Source: Yarrowia lipolytica (lineage: Eukaryota > Ascomycota > Dipodascomycetes > Dipodascales). From it: 64,000 bases of DNA. Under the pieces are notes generated by a model. It had not been told where the DNA came from and did not search any database. It saw only the letters and a program-made list of their open reading frames with translations. Both the position numbers and the translations under genes were made by a program. Of this stretch, positions 20,119 through 28,966 are shown piece by piece. Each line of letters begins with the position of its first letter. Within the stretch, counting starts at the first letter, position 1. The stretch lies in assembly GCF_001761485.1 (NCBI RefSeq), contig NC_090774.1, positions 1,240,001 to 1,304,000 on the forward strand, given 5' to 3'.

Positions 20119-21417
20119 CCTGTGATCCTTACGAGGACGAGTACGAGTTCCGCTCGCTTCTGGCCAATAATGCTGCTGTAGATGAAGGGACTTGACGGTG
20201 GAGACTGTGGTGCGATTCCCTACTATACCGTGTCTTTTGTTTCCATAAATTGTCCCGCCATGGCCCCAATATGTCTCTGTTCGGGTTTCGGAGTCCGCGT
20301 GCACAAGCGAAAAGGCATGCTTTTACAGAGCATAGCGTCGGTGGTCGCGTGCCAAGCCAGCAACGCTGTTTGTTCCTCCGCCAATCGTCTTGCGGGCGTT
20401 AATTGGGCTTTCTTAGTCCGCTAAGTCTGCGGCTCTGGGGCTGTGCAAGAAACGTAACGCCTGGTTGGGTTTGGCTTGAGACATGGTTTAGCCGGAGATT
20501 CAGGGTTGGAGAGGGAAAAAAATTTGCACGGTGGCCAGGAATTGCGCAGCAGTTGCGAGGTGCAAAATCTGCTGGAGCCGCCCCTTGGCCCGCACTTCGC
20601 CTCCAACTCAGCCTGCTTCAGGCTGTGCATCACGTGCGTGTCCACGTGCCCAACCACGGAGGGCTATGCACCGGTTCGTATTCATGTGCTATCAAACATG
20701 TGGGACGCATGTTGACGACCAGCAGGAGAAAAGGCACCAGGAGGGAGAAAGCGGAGATTATGTAATCGCAAGGGCCAAGTGCAGATACTCAATTTAGACA
20801 GGGCAGGGTCCGCGTCCAATGCCCGCTTCGGGAACCTTGAGAGGAGGGGTCCGGGGGGTAACAACTGCCCACATTGTCAACCAAGGTTCGGGCTGAGTCG
20901 ACAAGGGAAGATGTAGTTGCGGTGGAAAGTGGGTCTATTTGGACCAGGTTTTGGTGGGAAGGATGAGTGAAGCTCAGCGATTCTTTTTGTATACTTGGAT
21001 TCAAAATCGGACCGTTACTCGGCAAGTTACGTATCCTATTGTCGACAACGACCGACGTTGGAAATAACCGAGCCGTAGGCGTTTGAAAGCGGCTGGAACG
21101 GGAAAACCAAGAGAGGAGAAACAAAGAGGATGGAAAAGACGCAATCAGCTCCGGGCTGAGTCAGACCCCATCACGGCCGAAATCTCCCCCTCCACGGCCA
21201 GTTGACGTCATGTCAATGGCCTACCCATACTCGTACCCTGGTACATGTTTTGTCCTCCACACGGCTCGATCAGCCCAAGGCTATGCACTTTTGACGCACG
21301 TCTAAACTTATTTGAGAACCCTAACTAAAGGTGAGTTATTAGTGGTAATTGGAACCCTATCTAAGACACTTGACGACAAGTCAACCACCTCTCACTACCG
21401 TCTCCTATATATATACC

Positions 21418-22212
21418 ATGACGGAGCCCTCGGAAACGCCCTCCACCTCGCCAATCGACACAGACACAGACACAAAGACAACTATGGCCACCGTCGCAGT
21501 ACCTCTCGCTTCTCTCAACAACGCTTCCAAGAAACACAAGATGGCCACCAACACCCTCATTATCACCGGGCTTTCACGAGCGCACTTTTCGTCCGAGCCG
21601 TTCATGCTCGAGCTCAAAAAGGCGCTAGAGTCCGACGATCTGGTGTGCTGGGCTCCCCTCAAGTCGCTGGGCCGAATCGTCTGCGTTTTTGTGACCCCAG
21701 ACTCGTGTTCGGTGGCGAAGAAGTACATCAAGCAGGCGGCCGAGGCAGCATACGTGGACGAGGAGTTCCTCAACTACTCCACCTTGAAGGCCCAGTACGC
21801 CCCCAATAATACAGACATGGCCACTCTCGGCGACACAAAGCAGCGATTGCAACTGCCCGACGCTGGCAAGCTCTTCTTCATCTCGCCCCCTCCCTCTCCT
21901 CCGGCTGGATGGACCTCCAGACTCGAAGATACCCCCAACCCCAACGCCTTTGACTCGCAGTTCTACGACATGCTGCACAAGGAACTAAGCAACGTGGCTG
22001 AGCCCAAGGAGGAAAAGAACGACCCCATCAACATTCCTGTGAGCGCAGGTACCCGAAAAATCACTCTCCACGAGGGCCTCAAATTGGACACCAACCAGGG
22101 CGTTTCCAGCGGCATGAACTCGCCAACAATCATCCTCGAGTGCGAGGAGGGTGACGTCGTGTCGCCGGGAGTCGCCTTTGCAAAGACCGAGAGACCCCCT
22201 GTCGAGCTGTAG
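21418..22212 (+). CDS. RCN1: Calcipressin (calcineurin regulator, RCAN family)
   Basis: Binds calcineurin and modulates its phosphatase activity. The protein has an RRM-like N-terminal fold (about 40-135) and the diagnostic LFFISPPPSPPAGW (about 152-165), the conserved Ser-Pro box of calcipressins that in yeast is phosphorylated. Near the C-terminus, SPTIILEC is a possible calcineurin-docking PxIxIT-like motif (inference). Three in-frame ATGs compete: 21418, 21484 and 21541. The first lies directly behind a TATATATATA stretch (about 21407-21416). If that stretch is the real TATA element, transcription would start downstream and translation at 21484 or 21541. The longest ATG reading, 264 residues, is given. 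Family identity is firm; the start is not. Confidence 0.85.
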   Translation: MTEPSETPSTSPIDTDTDTKTTMATVAVPLASLNNASKKHKMATNTLIITGLSRAHFSSEPFMLELKKALESDDLVCWAPLKSLGRIVCVFVTPDSCSVAKKYIKQAAEAAYVDEEFLNYSTLKAQYAPNNTDMATLGDTKQRLQLPDAGKLFFISPPPSPPAGWTSRLEDTPNPNAFDSQFYDMLHKELSNVAEPKEEKNDPINIPVSAGTRKITLHEGLKLDTNQGVSSGMNSPTIILECEEGDVVSPGVAFAKTERPPVEL

Positions 22213-22566
22213 ACTTGACGTTACATTCCGTGCATAGCCACAACGCAACACAACATCCTACATTCCGTGGCAACAATCATCCTGGTATCTGTGGTCACAA
22301 TAGAAGAACACGATACATACTAATCATTTATTAATACACTTTTTATTTAACGCTTTTGTGGGTACTGGCCCGACCGTAGTGGCCGTGCGACTCTGCGATA
22401 CAACACTTCAACACGTGCCTCCACAGTGATGGGAAGAAGCCCTGCCAGTTCTGGTAGATGTATTGCACTTGAAAGGGTTGTAATGGTTGTCATGTTCATG
22501 AAGACGCTCTTCATTCTCAATAGTCACCATAGTCACCCGTCTTCATAGTCCCCCAGCTAGCATGAA
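22213..22566. other. Convergent 3' region
   Basis: 354 bp between RCN1 and the orphan gene on the other strand. It contains TAATACACTTTTTATTTAA, typical AT-rich 3'-end sequence. Nothing else seen. Confidence 0.45.
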
Positions 22567-23013
22567 TCAACGCTCGTCAACAATCTCGTCCACTATCTTG
22601 CGTGTCGGAGGCCGCAACTGCCGAGGAGGCTTTGTAGATAGCTGGTACATGGCGTGTTTCAGAGTCTTGTATTGAGAAGAAGAACATCTTGAAAGCCCCT
22701 TGCTTGGGGTGTATTCGAAATAGTCTGACGACAGAGAACACGAGAGGTTGAACAGTGCAAATGTCAGTCGTCGAAACACTCTGTCGGAGAGATATGTCCA
22801 CCTCGTGTATCTGGCCAAGGTATCGATTTTGGTGGGGATAGTGGAGCTGTCGCAACCCACATCTTCAGGTATTTCTCCGCAAGTTTCTGCGGTCAGAACT
22901 CCTCCATCAAGTGTGATTATAACTGTGGTATTGTCAGCAAGAGACACTGTCAACGAGTCTCCATAGTGAGTCCCTTCAACCATGGAAGTGATGTGAGGAA
23001 AGGAGAGCGACAT
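22567..23013 (-). CDS. Unrecognised 148-residue protein
   Basis: Not recognised. The reading has an ATG start (23013) and normal codon use. The first about 40 residues alternate polar and hydrophobic residues in likely beta strands (SLTVSLADNTTVIITLDGGVLTA, split by polar turns), a middle part has likely helices (DRVFRRLTFALF), and the tail is basic (PPRQLRPPTRKIVDE). There is no signal peptide or membrane segment. Size and strand pattern faintly recall small proteasome-assembly chaperones (PAC3/PAC4 group), but I cannot support that by a motif. It lies alone between the calcipressin and COX11 genes. A real gene is likely because of length and lack of a better frame. Confidence 0.55.
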   Translation of the reverse strand: MSLSFPHITSMVEGTHYGDSLTVSLADNTTVIITLDGGVLTAETCGEIPEDVGCDSSTIPTKIDTLARYTRWTYLSDRVFRRLTFALFNLSCSLSSDYFEYTPSKGLSRCSSSQYKTLKHAMYQLSTKPPRQLRPPTRKIVDEIVDER

Positions 23014-23412
23014 GGGTGCATGCTGTGCTTGGCATTGCAGGAGGACATCAAGTTTTCAAGAGAGGTTGAATAAATATCAAAATGATCGCGAGATTGAGGA
23101 GGTTGGTGCACTGACACCTGGTTATCTATACCAGTGACTCGAGGTGAATTATAGGAAATGAGACGAATGATAAGAAATCTCAAAATAGAATGTGTCAGTA
23201 GTCGAAATGTAGGAGTGCGTTATAGTCATGATTACTGTACCCGTACAGATGGCGTTTTGTTCTGGGTCTCTGAGATGGGATGACAATGTTGGAATGTTCT
23301 CAGCTAAACAGTTATTCCTTAGCAAGTAGAATTTATTGTCGATCTCGACCTATATACAATATGAGTACTAGCGTGCTAGTAGTAACTAATGGTTAAAAGT
23401 TAACAGTGCTGT
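23014..23412. other. Upstream region of the orphan gene
   Basis: 399 bp between two minus-strand genes, the orphan's promoter side and the COX11 3' end. No element stands out. Confidence 0.4.
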
Positions 23413-24345
23413 CTAAGCAGCGGCTTGGGCCTCGACCTCCTTGGCGATCTGGAGCTGGGACGCAAGCTCCTGCTCACTGGCTTCGGCGGTGGCAACGGGA
23501 GACAAAACACCGTCGTCGTTGTACTTGGCTCGGAAGAAGGTGTAATGCAGAACAATGTCGGAAATGCCTCTGAGGTTAGGGTCGGTGGCGTAGTCTGGGT
23601 CGATGAAGAAGAAAACAGGCATGTCCACCTCCTCACCGGCTAGCAGCTGCTGCTCCTCGAAGCAGAAGCACTGGATCTTGTTGAAGTACTGCGATGCAAT
23701 GGCCGGCGTCACGGTGTATGTGGCCATTCCGATAATGTCCTTGTCGGTTCGGTTCTTGGCCTTGTAGAAGCACAAGGCGGTTTCTCCGGGAATAACAGAC
23801 ACCTCTCGCTGCTGGGGTCGGAAGTCCCAGGGCAGAATGCCGGAGACATCGCCCGAGAACGTGATTCGGATATGTCGGCCCTGCTCGATGGGCTTGAGTC
23901 GCTCGGCGGCAAATCTGGGGTTTTCATAGTCGCCGGTCTTCATATTTCCTCCGGGAGTGATCTGTCCTCCCCAGCCCATCTGCTGACACACAATTCGGTA
24001 GACGGGCACGGCCAGGTATGAGAGACCCAGGAAGGCAATGACCACCGACAGGCCGTAGAGAATCGTGGAGTTGACATCCTGCTGACGTCGCTGTTTTCGG
24101 GCCTTGGAAAACAGCTCTCGGTACTCCTCCTCGGAAACGCCCAACCTCTTCATGTTGGCGTCTCGTTTCCGCAGAAACTCGTCTCGCGCCGCCTCATATG
24201 GCTTGCGGTTGTTGAACACTGCTCTGGAGGTGCTCAAGAGGCGTGTCTGTGTCTGCGTCAACGAGGTCTTTGCGAGCGAAGAAACCAGTCGGGCAGTTAA
24301 AAGAGACGACCGGAGTCGTGTGGCTCGGGGTAGAGACTGTAGCAT
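23413..24345 (-). CDS. COX11: Cytochrome c oxidase copper chaperone Cox11
   Basis: Inner-membrane mitochondrial protein that delivers copper to the CuB site of Cox1 during complex IV assembly. The 310-residue protein starts with a basic, Ser/Leu/Arg-rich presequence (MLQSLPRATRLRSSLLTARL). It has one membrane segment at about 95-117 (LYGLSVVIAFLGLSYLAVPVY) and a conserved Cys just after it (YRIVCQQMGWGG). The intermembrane-space domain carries the copper-binding CFCF motif in QCFCFEEQQLL, then the family's VDMPVFFFIDPD. All key residues are present. Length is close to Saccharomyces Cox11 (300). The spliced COX6 gene for another complex IV component lies 8.4 kb downstream. Confidence 0.95.
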   Translation of the reverse strand: MLQSLPRATRLRSSLLTARLVSSLAKTSLTQTQTRLLSTSRAVFNNRKPYEAARDEFLRKRDANMKRLGVSEEEYRELFSKARKQRRQQDVNSTILYGLSVVIAFLGLSYLAVPVYRIVCQQMGWGGQITPGGNMKTGDYENPRFAAERLKPIEQGRHIRITFSGDVSGILPWDFRPQQREVSVIPGETALCFYKAKNRTDKDIIGMATYTVTPAIASQYFNKIQCFCFEEQQLLAGEEVDMPVFFFIDPDYATDPNLRGISDIVLHYTFFRAKYNDDGVLSPVATAEASEQELASQLQIAKEVEAQAAA

Positions 24346-25507
24346 GGTCGTGAGAGTCGTTTCTGACTAATTTGCTCGTTTTCGAACGGGATCGTGAAGA
24401 CTCGAAAATGTGGCTGTTCAGCAGTTAAGTCAAAAAGATGGCTTTCACTACAACTTTTCGAGTATTAAGGTTCGCTGCCTGTGGCTAATTAAAGTTGCGT
24501 GGAAAACAGTAATCGGGAGTCTTGCCGAGATGATAGGGAAGATATTGAAAAATAAGTAATGTAAATCTATTTGTCGTCAAATTCTCAGCAGAATGATACC
24601 AAAAAATCGAATACACTCCTCCAAAAATGCCCCTTTCAAGCCCGCCTCACTCCACATACATTGCGCCCAATTAAGTAACCCTAATCCACCCAAGCCACAT
24701 GGATGTGGCTGGAGATCAGCTCATTCTCTAGGGCCTGGCATCGACCACTTGACTGAACATATACATCCCGGCCAGAATACATGTCTGGAGAAGGCGGAGA
24801 AGGCGGAGATAGGTGCCTGCAGTCACGTGACAATGCGTGCACCCTTTCAGTCTGTTTGGTAACGTGACTTGCCAATTCCAATCCGGCTCGTATCATTGGT
24901 CCATACATCACCCCACAAGCTTAGACACTTCCGATCCAGTCTCCGCTTCCGTCTTTTTTTGTTTTGTCTTCGTCTCGAAAGGTCACGTGATTGTTCGAAC
25001 AGCAATGGAACAGGGGCAGGGTTAGGGCGCATTCGTTCTGCTCGTTTCTCGAAGTTGGCGGGTCTTGCGGCTAACTCGATGAGTATGTAGAGTATGCGTC
25101 AACCGTTGAGATTTGGTCAACTTTTGCGATGTTGGTGGATTTGGAAAAAAAAAACAAAAAAAACAAAAAAAAACAAAAAAAGAGAATATGGTGACAAATT
25201 TCTTCACGTGACAAGCTCAATGATGGTATTATTTTCTTTGTAGCTGCTCTTCAGCGTCTTTTGGAAACGTCTATAACCTGGTCTATCAACCTTATCCGTG
25301 TTATGGAGCAATAGTCTTAGAATTACTGTACCATCTCTTTTTGCTGTATCGTGCAAGTACAGTATCACGTACAGGGGCAAAGACATTGAACAGATGCCAC
25401 AAAAGCGTATATGTTTTTCCAGCCGAAAAGGCGGCGTTCTACCCCTCTTATCCAAGTCGATCTGTGCGTATTGAGAGGTATTGAACTTCTTTTCTCCCAA
25501 TTTTCCG

Positions 25508-25771
25508 ATGCACATGACTCCCAGTTTGTTCGGAAAAACTCTTGCAGCAGCATCGCGGGTGGAAGGAAGTGTGAAAGGCGCGATGAGCAGACTAGGAGCG
25601 TTTTCTAGAGACTTGAGAAAGCGAAATCTGCCATTTCAACGACTGAAAGTACAGTCAGGCTTTTCCTTTGGAAATGTAGCTGGTCTGGAGGACCAGATAG
25701 CGAATGCTGTACAGCACTGGTGTGAAAGCCGAGCGGCACCGGTTCAGGCACTTAATTTTAGAGTGAAATGA
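25508..25771 (+). CDS. Possible small protein, 87 residues
   Basis: Doubtful. From the ATG at 25508 (another two codons on) the frame runs 87 codons. The first about 45 residues are basic and rich in Ser, Leu and Ala without acids except two (TPSLFGKTLAAASRVEGSVKGAMSRLG), which could be a mitochondrial targeting helix. The rest includes LEDQIANAVQHWCESRA. No family recognised. It stands alone, about 1 kb from ERT1. Chance is a serious alternative. Confidence 0.3.
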   Translation: MHMTPSLFGKTLAAASRVEGSVKGAMSRLGAFSRDLRKRNLPFQRLKVQSGFSFGNVAGLEDQIANAVQHWCESRAAPVQALNFRVK

Positions 25772-26498
25772 ACGAGTGTACGCAGGGGTGGGCTTGGAGG
25801 GTATTTTTGTGTGGCACTCGGTCTGTTTTGTCACGTAATATGGGGTAACTGGATGTGTGTATTTGATTCAAGATATCTCTGTCGCTCTATGTCATCTCCT
25901 TCATGCCCAAATAGCATCCGTGGAGAGACTGCTAGGCTCAAAGTCCCGTTGGAGACTAGAGTCTAAACTGTGACTAATTTCAAGACAGAAATAAAAGGTG
26001 CTTCTAGCTTGTCTCAGAGACACTAAAAGGGACATTATATTATATGACTCAACTCGCATTGATCGGTAAAACTCGCTGGTATTTTCGGTTTTTCATTCCC
26101 ACAATCGTAGCCCGCAATATACCCCTCCTCATCTCCCTCTCATCTCCCTCCGTTAAAGTTCAGAGGGTTACCCATTCTATGCTACCGAATCTCAAATTGT
26201 GATGTGGACACCCTTAGGCACACCACAAAAGCCACGTAAAAGGCACCCTCCTGGAATACTATAAGTACACGCAATCCACCCTCTTCTTCCCCGCTTCTTT
26301 TGCACCTCCTCTACGTCCGTCAGCCTCCCTCTCTCTCTGACGTGTGTCAGAAATCCCCACATGTAACTCAAATTTCAAAATCAAAATTGAACCAAAAATC
26401 ACTACCACCAAAACCAAAACCAAAACTACTTTTCTCCACCACCAGAGTGACGACGCCATATTGGAAACAACCGGCACTCGCGCAAAGATACGACGGAT

Positions 26499-26746
26499 CA
26501 CGTGATATATACACCTCACGTGACACAAGCGATACACCGCACGTGACTCTCAACACACATCCACGCGACTCTGTCCCAAACACACGACCTTCACGACAGA
26601 GAGTCTAGACCGACAGCGATACCCCACTTCACCAGCACGACAGTACCCCAGCAGTAAGACGACAACACCGGTCACGTGGCGTACTTCTTTCCATTCACGT
26701 GACAATACCCCTTTCACGTGACTATACAACAACACCGCAGCACGTG
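26499..26746. promoter_or_regulatory. Cluster of seven CACGTG boxes upstream of ERT1
   Basis: CACGTG lies at 26499, 26517, 26540, 26673, 26696, 26715 and 26741, most within TCACGTGAC. The last ends 42 bp before the ATG. This is the core for basic helix-loop-helix factors (Cbf1, Pho4, Ino2/4 and similar). Spacing groups them as three plus four. Density strongly suggests function, possibly partly within the 5' leader. Confidence 0.65.
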
Positions 26747-26788
26747 TTCCACAGCCAGTTAGTCAACACACCAACGACATCCTACACC

Positions 26789-28360
26789 ATGGACAACGAG
26801 TACAAGCCGCTCCGACCGAGCATTTTGGCGGCTCCGGGACAGTCGACCATGTACGACATGAGCTCGCAGGGCTTTGCGGCGTTCAACATGGGCTCCAGTA
26901 TGTTGACGGGTCCTCAGAACTACATGTATGGGAACCACCAGCCACAACAGCAGCCCATCAAGCGAACCAAGCGGAAAAAGGTCGACCAGGCTTGTGTTTA
27001 CTGTCGACGAAGTCACATGACGTGTGACAACAACCGCCCGTGTTCGAGATGTGTGAAACGAAACATTTCTCACCTGTGTCATGATGAAGCCAAGCCAGTA
27101 CGAGGGAAGCGACAACAGAGCCAGTCTGACGATGAGGAGGAAGTTCAGGGCCAACAGCAACAACAACAGCAGCAGCAGGGCCAAGGACAACAGGGCCAAG
27201 GACAAGTCAGTGGCTTGAATACCCCCAACGCAGGCATGTCTGCTCAGTTCATGAACGCTGGAGGTATTCAGAATGGTTTGTTTTTCTCCGAGCATGCCGG
27301 ATCCGAATTTTCCTCGCTTAACGACTTTCTGACCATGTTCGACGATGTAGTTTATGAGGGACAGCCGAGTCAGGGTCAGAACCAGGGCCAGCAGCAGGGT
27401 CAGGGTCAAAGCCAAGGACAGAGTGAAAACGGGACCGGGACCCAATATCGCCAAGGACAGGGTATGCACCAGACACAATCTCAGAACCATTCCCAGACCC
27501 AGTCACAGACGCAAACCCAGGCACAGGCCATGTCTCAGGGTCAGCGCCAACAACCGGGCCATCAGCATCAGCAGTTGCAGAGTCCTGGTATGGCACATCC
27601 AGCTGTTACCCAGCAGCAGCAACAAGGCCAGAGCCAAGCCCAAGCTCAATCGCAAAATCTCTCTAACGCATCCCTTACACACGAAGACCCTCCCCAGGTT
27701 TCGGAAGCTGCTAGGAACAAGTTCTTTTTGACTGCGGCCGATCCCACTATTGACAATTCGCCCGAGGAGCGTCTCAAACAGGTCATTTACGCCAAACTCG
27801 AAGCGGGGCTTCTTCAGCCGTTCAACTATGTCAAGGGATACGCCCGTCTGCAGCAGTACATGGACAACTACATGAACATTTCGTCCAAACAACGAATTCT
27901 AAAGCCGTTGTCCATCTTTCGGCCAGCTTTTCGAGCCATTGCACAGTCGTTGAAGGATATCGATCTGGTTCTTGTTGAGGAGGCCTTTGAGCGAATGTTA
28001 CTCGACTACGATCGAGTTTTCACAACCATGGCCATTCCAGCGTGTCTGTGGAGACGTACAGGTGAGATTTACCGAGGCAACAAGGAGTTTGCCGGCCTAG
28101 TGGGTGTTCCTGTGGAAGATCTTCGAAACGGCAAGCTGGCCATCTACGAGCTCATGAGTGAGGATTCGGCGGTCAACTACTGGGAAAAGTACGGCAACAT
28201 TGCGTTCGATTCGGGACAAAAGGCCGTCCTGACAAGTTGCAACCTGCGGTCTAAGGACGGGCGAAAGAGAAAGCTATGTTGTTTCTCGTTTACAATTCGA
28301 CGTGATCGGTACAATATCCCTAGCTGTATCGTGGGTAATTTCATTCCGATTAACCCATAA
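26789..28360 (+). CDS. ERT1: Zinc-cluster/PAS transcription factor, ERT1/AcuK type
   Basis: Nuclear regulator of gluconeogenesis and non-fermentable carbon use in the ERT1/RDS2/AcuK group. The 523-residue protein has a Zn2Cys6 cluster at about 69-97 with spacing C-x2-C-x6-C-x5-C-x2-C-x8-C and a basic stretch before it (KRTKRKKVDQ). A long Gln/Gly/Ser-rich activation-like region spans about 115-305. The C-terminal third is the family's PAS-like domain (AIPACLWRRTGEIYRGNKEFAGLVG to SCIVGNFIPI), which ends the protein as in AcuK. Start at the ATG at 26789 (CACC context); the frame continues upstream without ATG support. The Gln-rich part is coded by CAG/CAA-GGC repeats and may vary in length. 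ERT1 is preferred to RDS2 on overall pattern, with some doubt. Confidence 0.8.
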   Translation: MDNEYKPLRPSILAAPGQSTMYDMSSQGFAAFNMGSSMLTGPQNYMYGNHQPQQQPIKRTKRKKVDQACVYCRRSHMTCDNNRPCSRCVKRNISHLCHDEAKPVRGKRQQSQSDDEEEVQGQQQQQQQQQGQGQQGQGQVSGLNTPNAGMSAQFMNAGGIQNGLFFSEHAGSEFSSLNDFLTMFDDVVYEGQPSQGQNQGQQQGQGQSQGQSENGTGTQYRQGQGMHQTQSQNHSQTQSQTQTQAQAMSQGQRQQPGHQHQQLQSPGMAHPAVTQQQQQGQSQAQAQSQNLSNASLTHEDPPQVSEAARNKFFLTAADPTIDNSPEERLKQVIYAKLEAGLLQPFNYVKGYARLQQYMDNYMNISSKQRILKPLSIFRPAFRAIAQSLKDIDLVLVEEAFERMLLDYDRVFTTMAIPACLWRRTGEIYRGNKEFAGLVGVPVEDLRNGKLAIYELMSEDSAVNYWEKYGNIAFDSGQKAVLTSCNLRSKDGRKRKLCCFSFTIRRDRYNIPSCIVGNFIPINP

Positions 28361-28966
28361 GCAGACTGAGCGGACTGCAGTTCAGAGAGAGAGGCATGAT
28401 GAGACTACCATGTTAAACGTCTCGATGTCGAAGGCTTGCCATTGGCCTCCAGCTTCTACACTGTATATATATATATATAAGAGAAGATGTTTTTATTATC
28501 ATTGTAGGTCAACATTTGGTGGAGAATCATTCGTCCAATGGTCTCGAAGGAGAACTTATCTGCTCCTCTTTCGTCCTCAACATCAAGTCCTGCGTGGAAC
28601 TGGCTAGATAAAGAATATGTCAGGTGCTTGGAAGATCTGACAAATATTCTTCCACAGACCCAACCCCCCAGACCAACTCTTGTCAACCTGGCAAAAAGCT
28701 TGGCCGCTGGGTCCTGGAATCTTGGATAGTGGATCAAAAGTTACAATGCATGTCAATACTGACACACTAGTTCCGTGTTGCTATTGGATACAATGACATC
28801 CGTTAAGACACCAGGCTGCGTCACTATTGTGCTGACATTGCTGCGATTCTATCAACCAAACCGTTACGACATTGTACTGTGTACACATCTTCGTAAACAA
28901 GATATTATACCATTATGTAGCTCTTTTTGAGCACCATCTATATATTGTGGAGCTGTGCCTTTTTCC
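28361..28966. other. Convergent region ERT1/CIC1
   Basis: 606 bp between facing genes. It contains a (TA)n microsatellite (28463-28479). Frames of 60-90 codons on both strands overlap and have no recognisable product. Confidence 0.45.

Larger units (their letters stand above)
18742..21417. other. Long divergent region GPI1/RCN1
   Basis: 2.7 kb between two divergent genes. I find no credible coding region: frames at 19.4-19.8 kb are read through T-tracts and those at 20.2-21.1 kb overlap on both strands. Contents: several CACGTG boxes (near 19322, 19463, 20631, 20642), a T-rich tract with GG interruptions (19595-19680), a GC-rich direct repeat (19748-19800) and an imperfect duplication of about 50 bp (19973-20023 and 20073-20118). 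Confidence 0.5.
24346..26788. other. Long divergent region COX11/ERT1
   Basis: 2.4 kb with one doubtful small frame (25508-25771) and otherwise regulatory-looking DNA: CACGTG boxes near 24825, 24984 and 25205, an A-rich tract (25143-25184), and the dense CACGTG cluster before ERT1. Confidence 0.5.

Noticed and set aside
20403-20765. 120-codon plus-strand frame between GPI1 and RCN1
   Set aside because: Overlapped by other frames of similar length on both strands, Arg/Trp-rich composition, no recognisable motif, and its first codon is not a normal ATG in a good context.
21331-21336. GTGAGT upstream of RCN1, suggesting a leader intron
   Set aside because: No CTAAC-type acceptor occurs before the calcipressin ATG codons.
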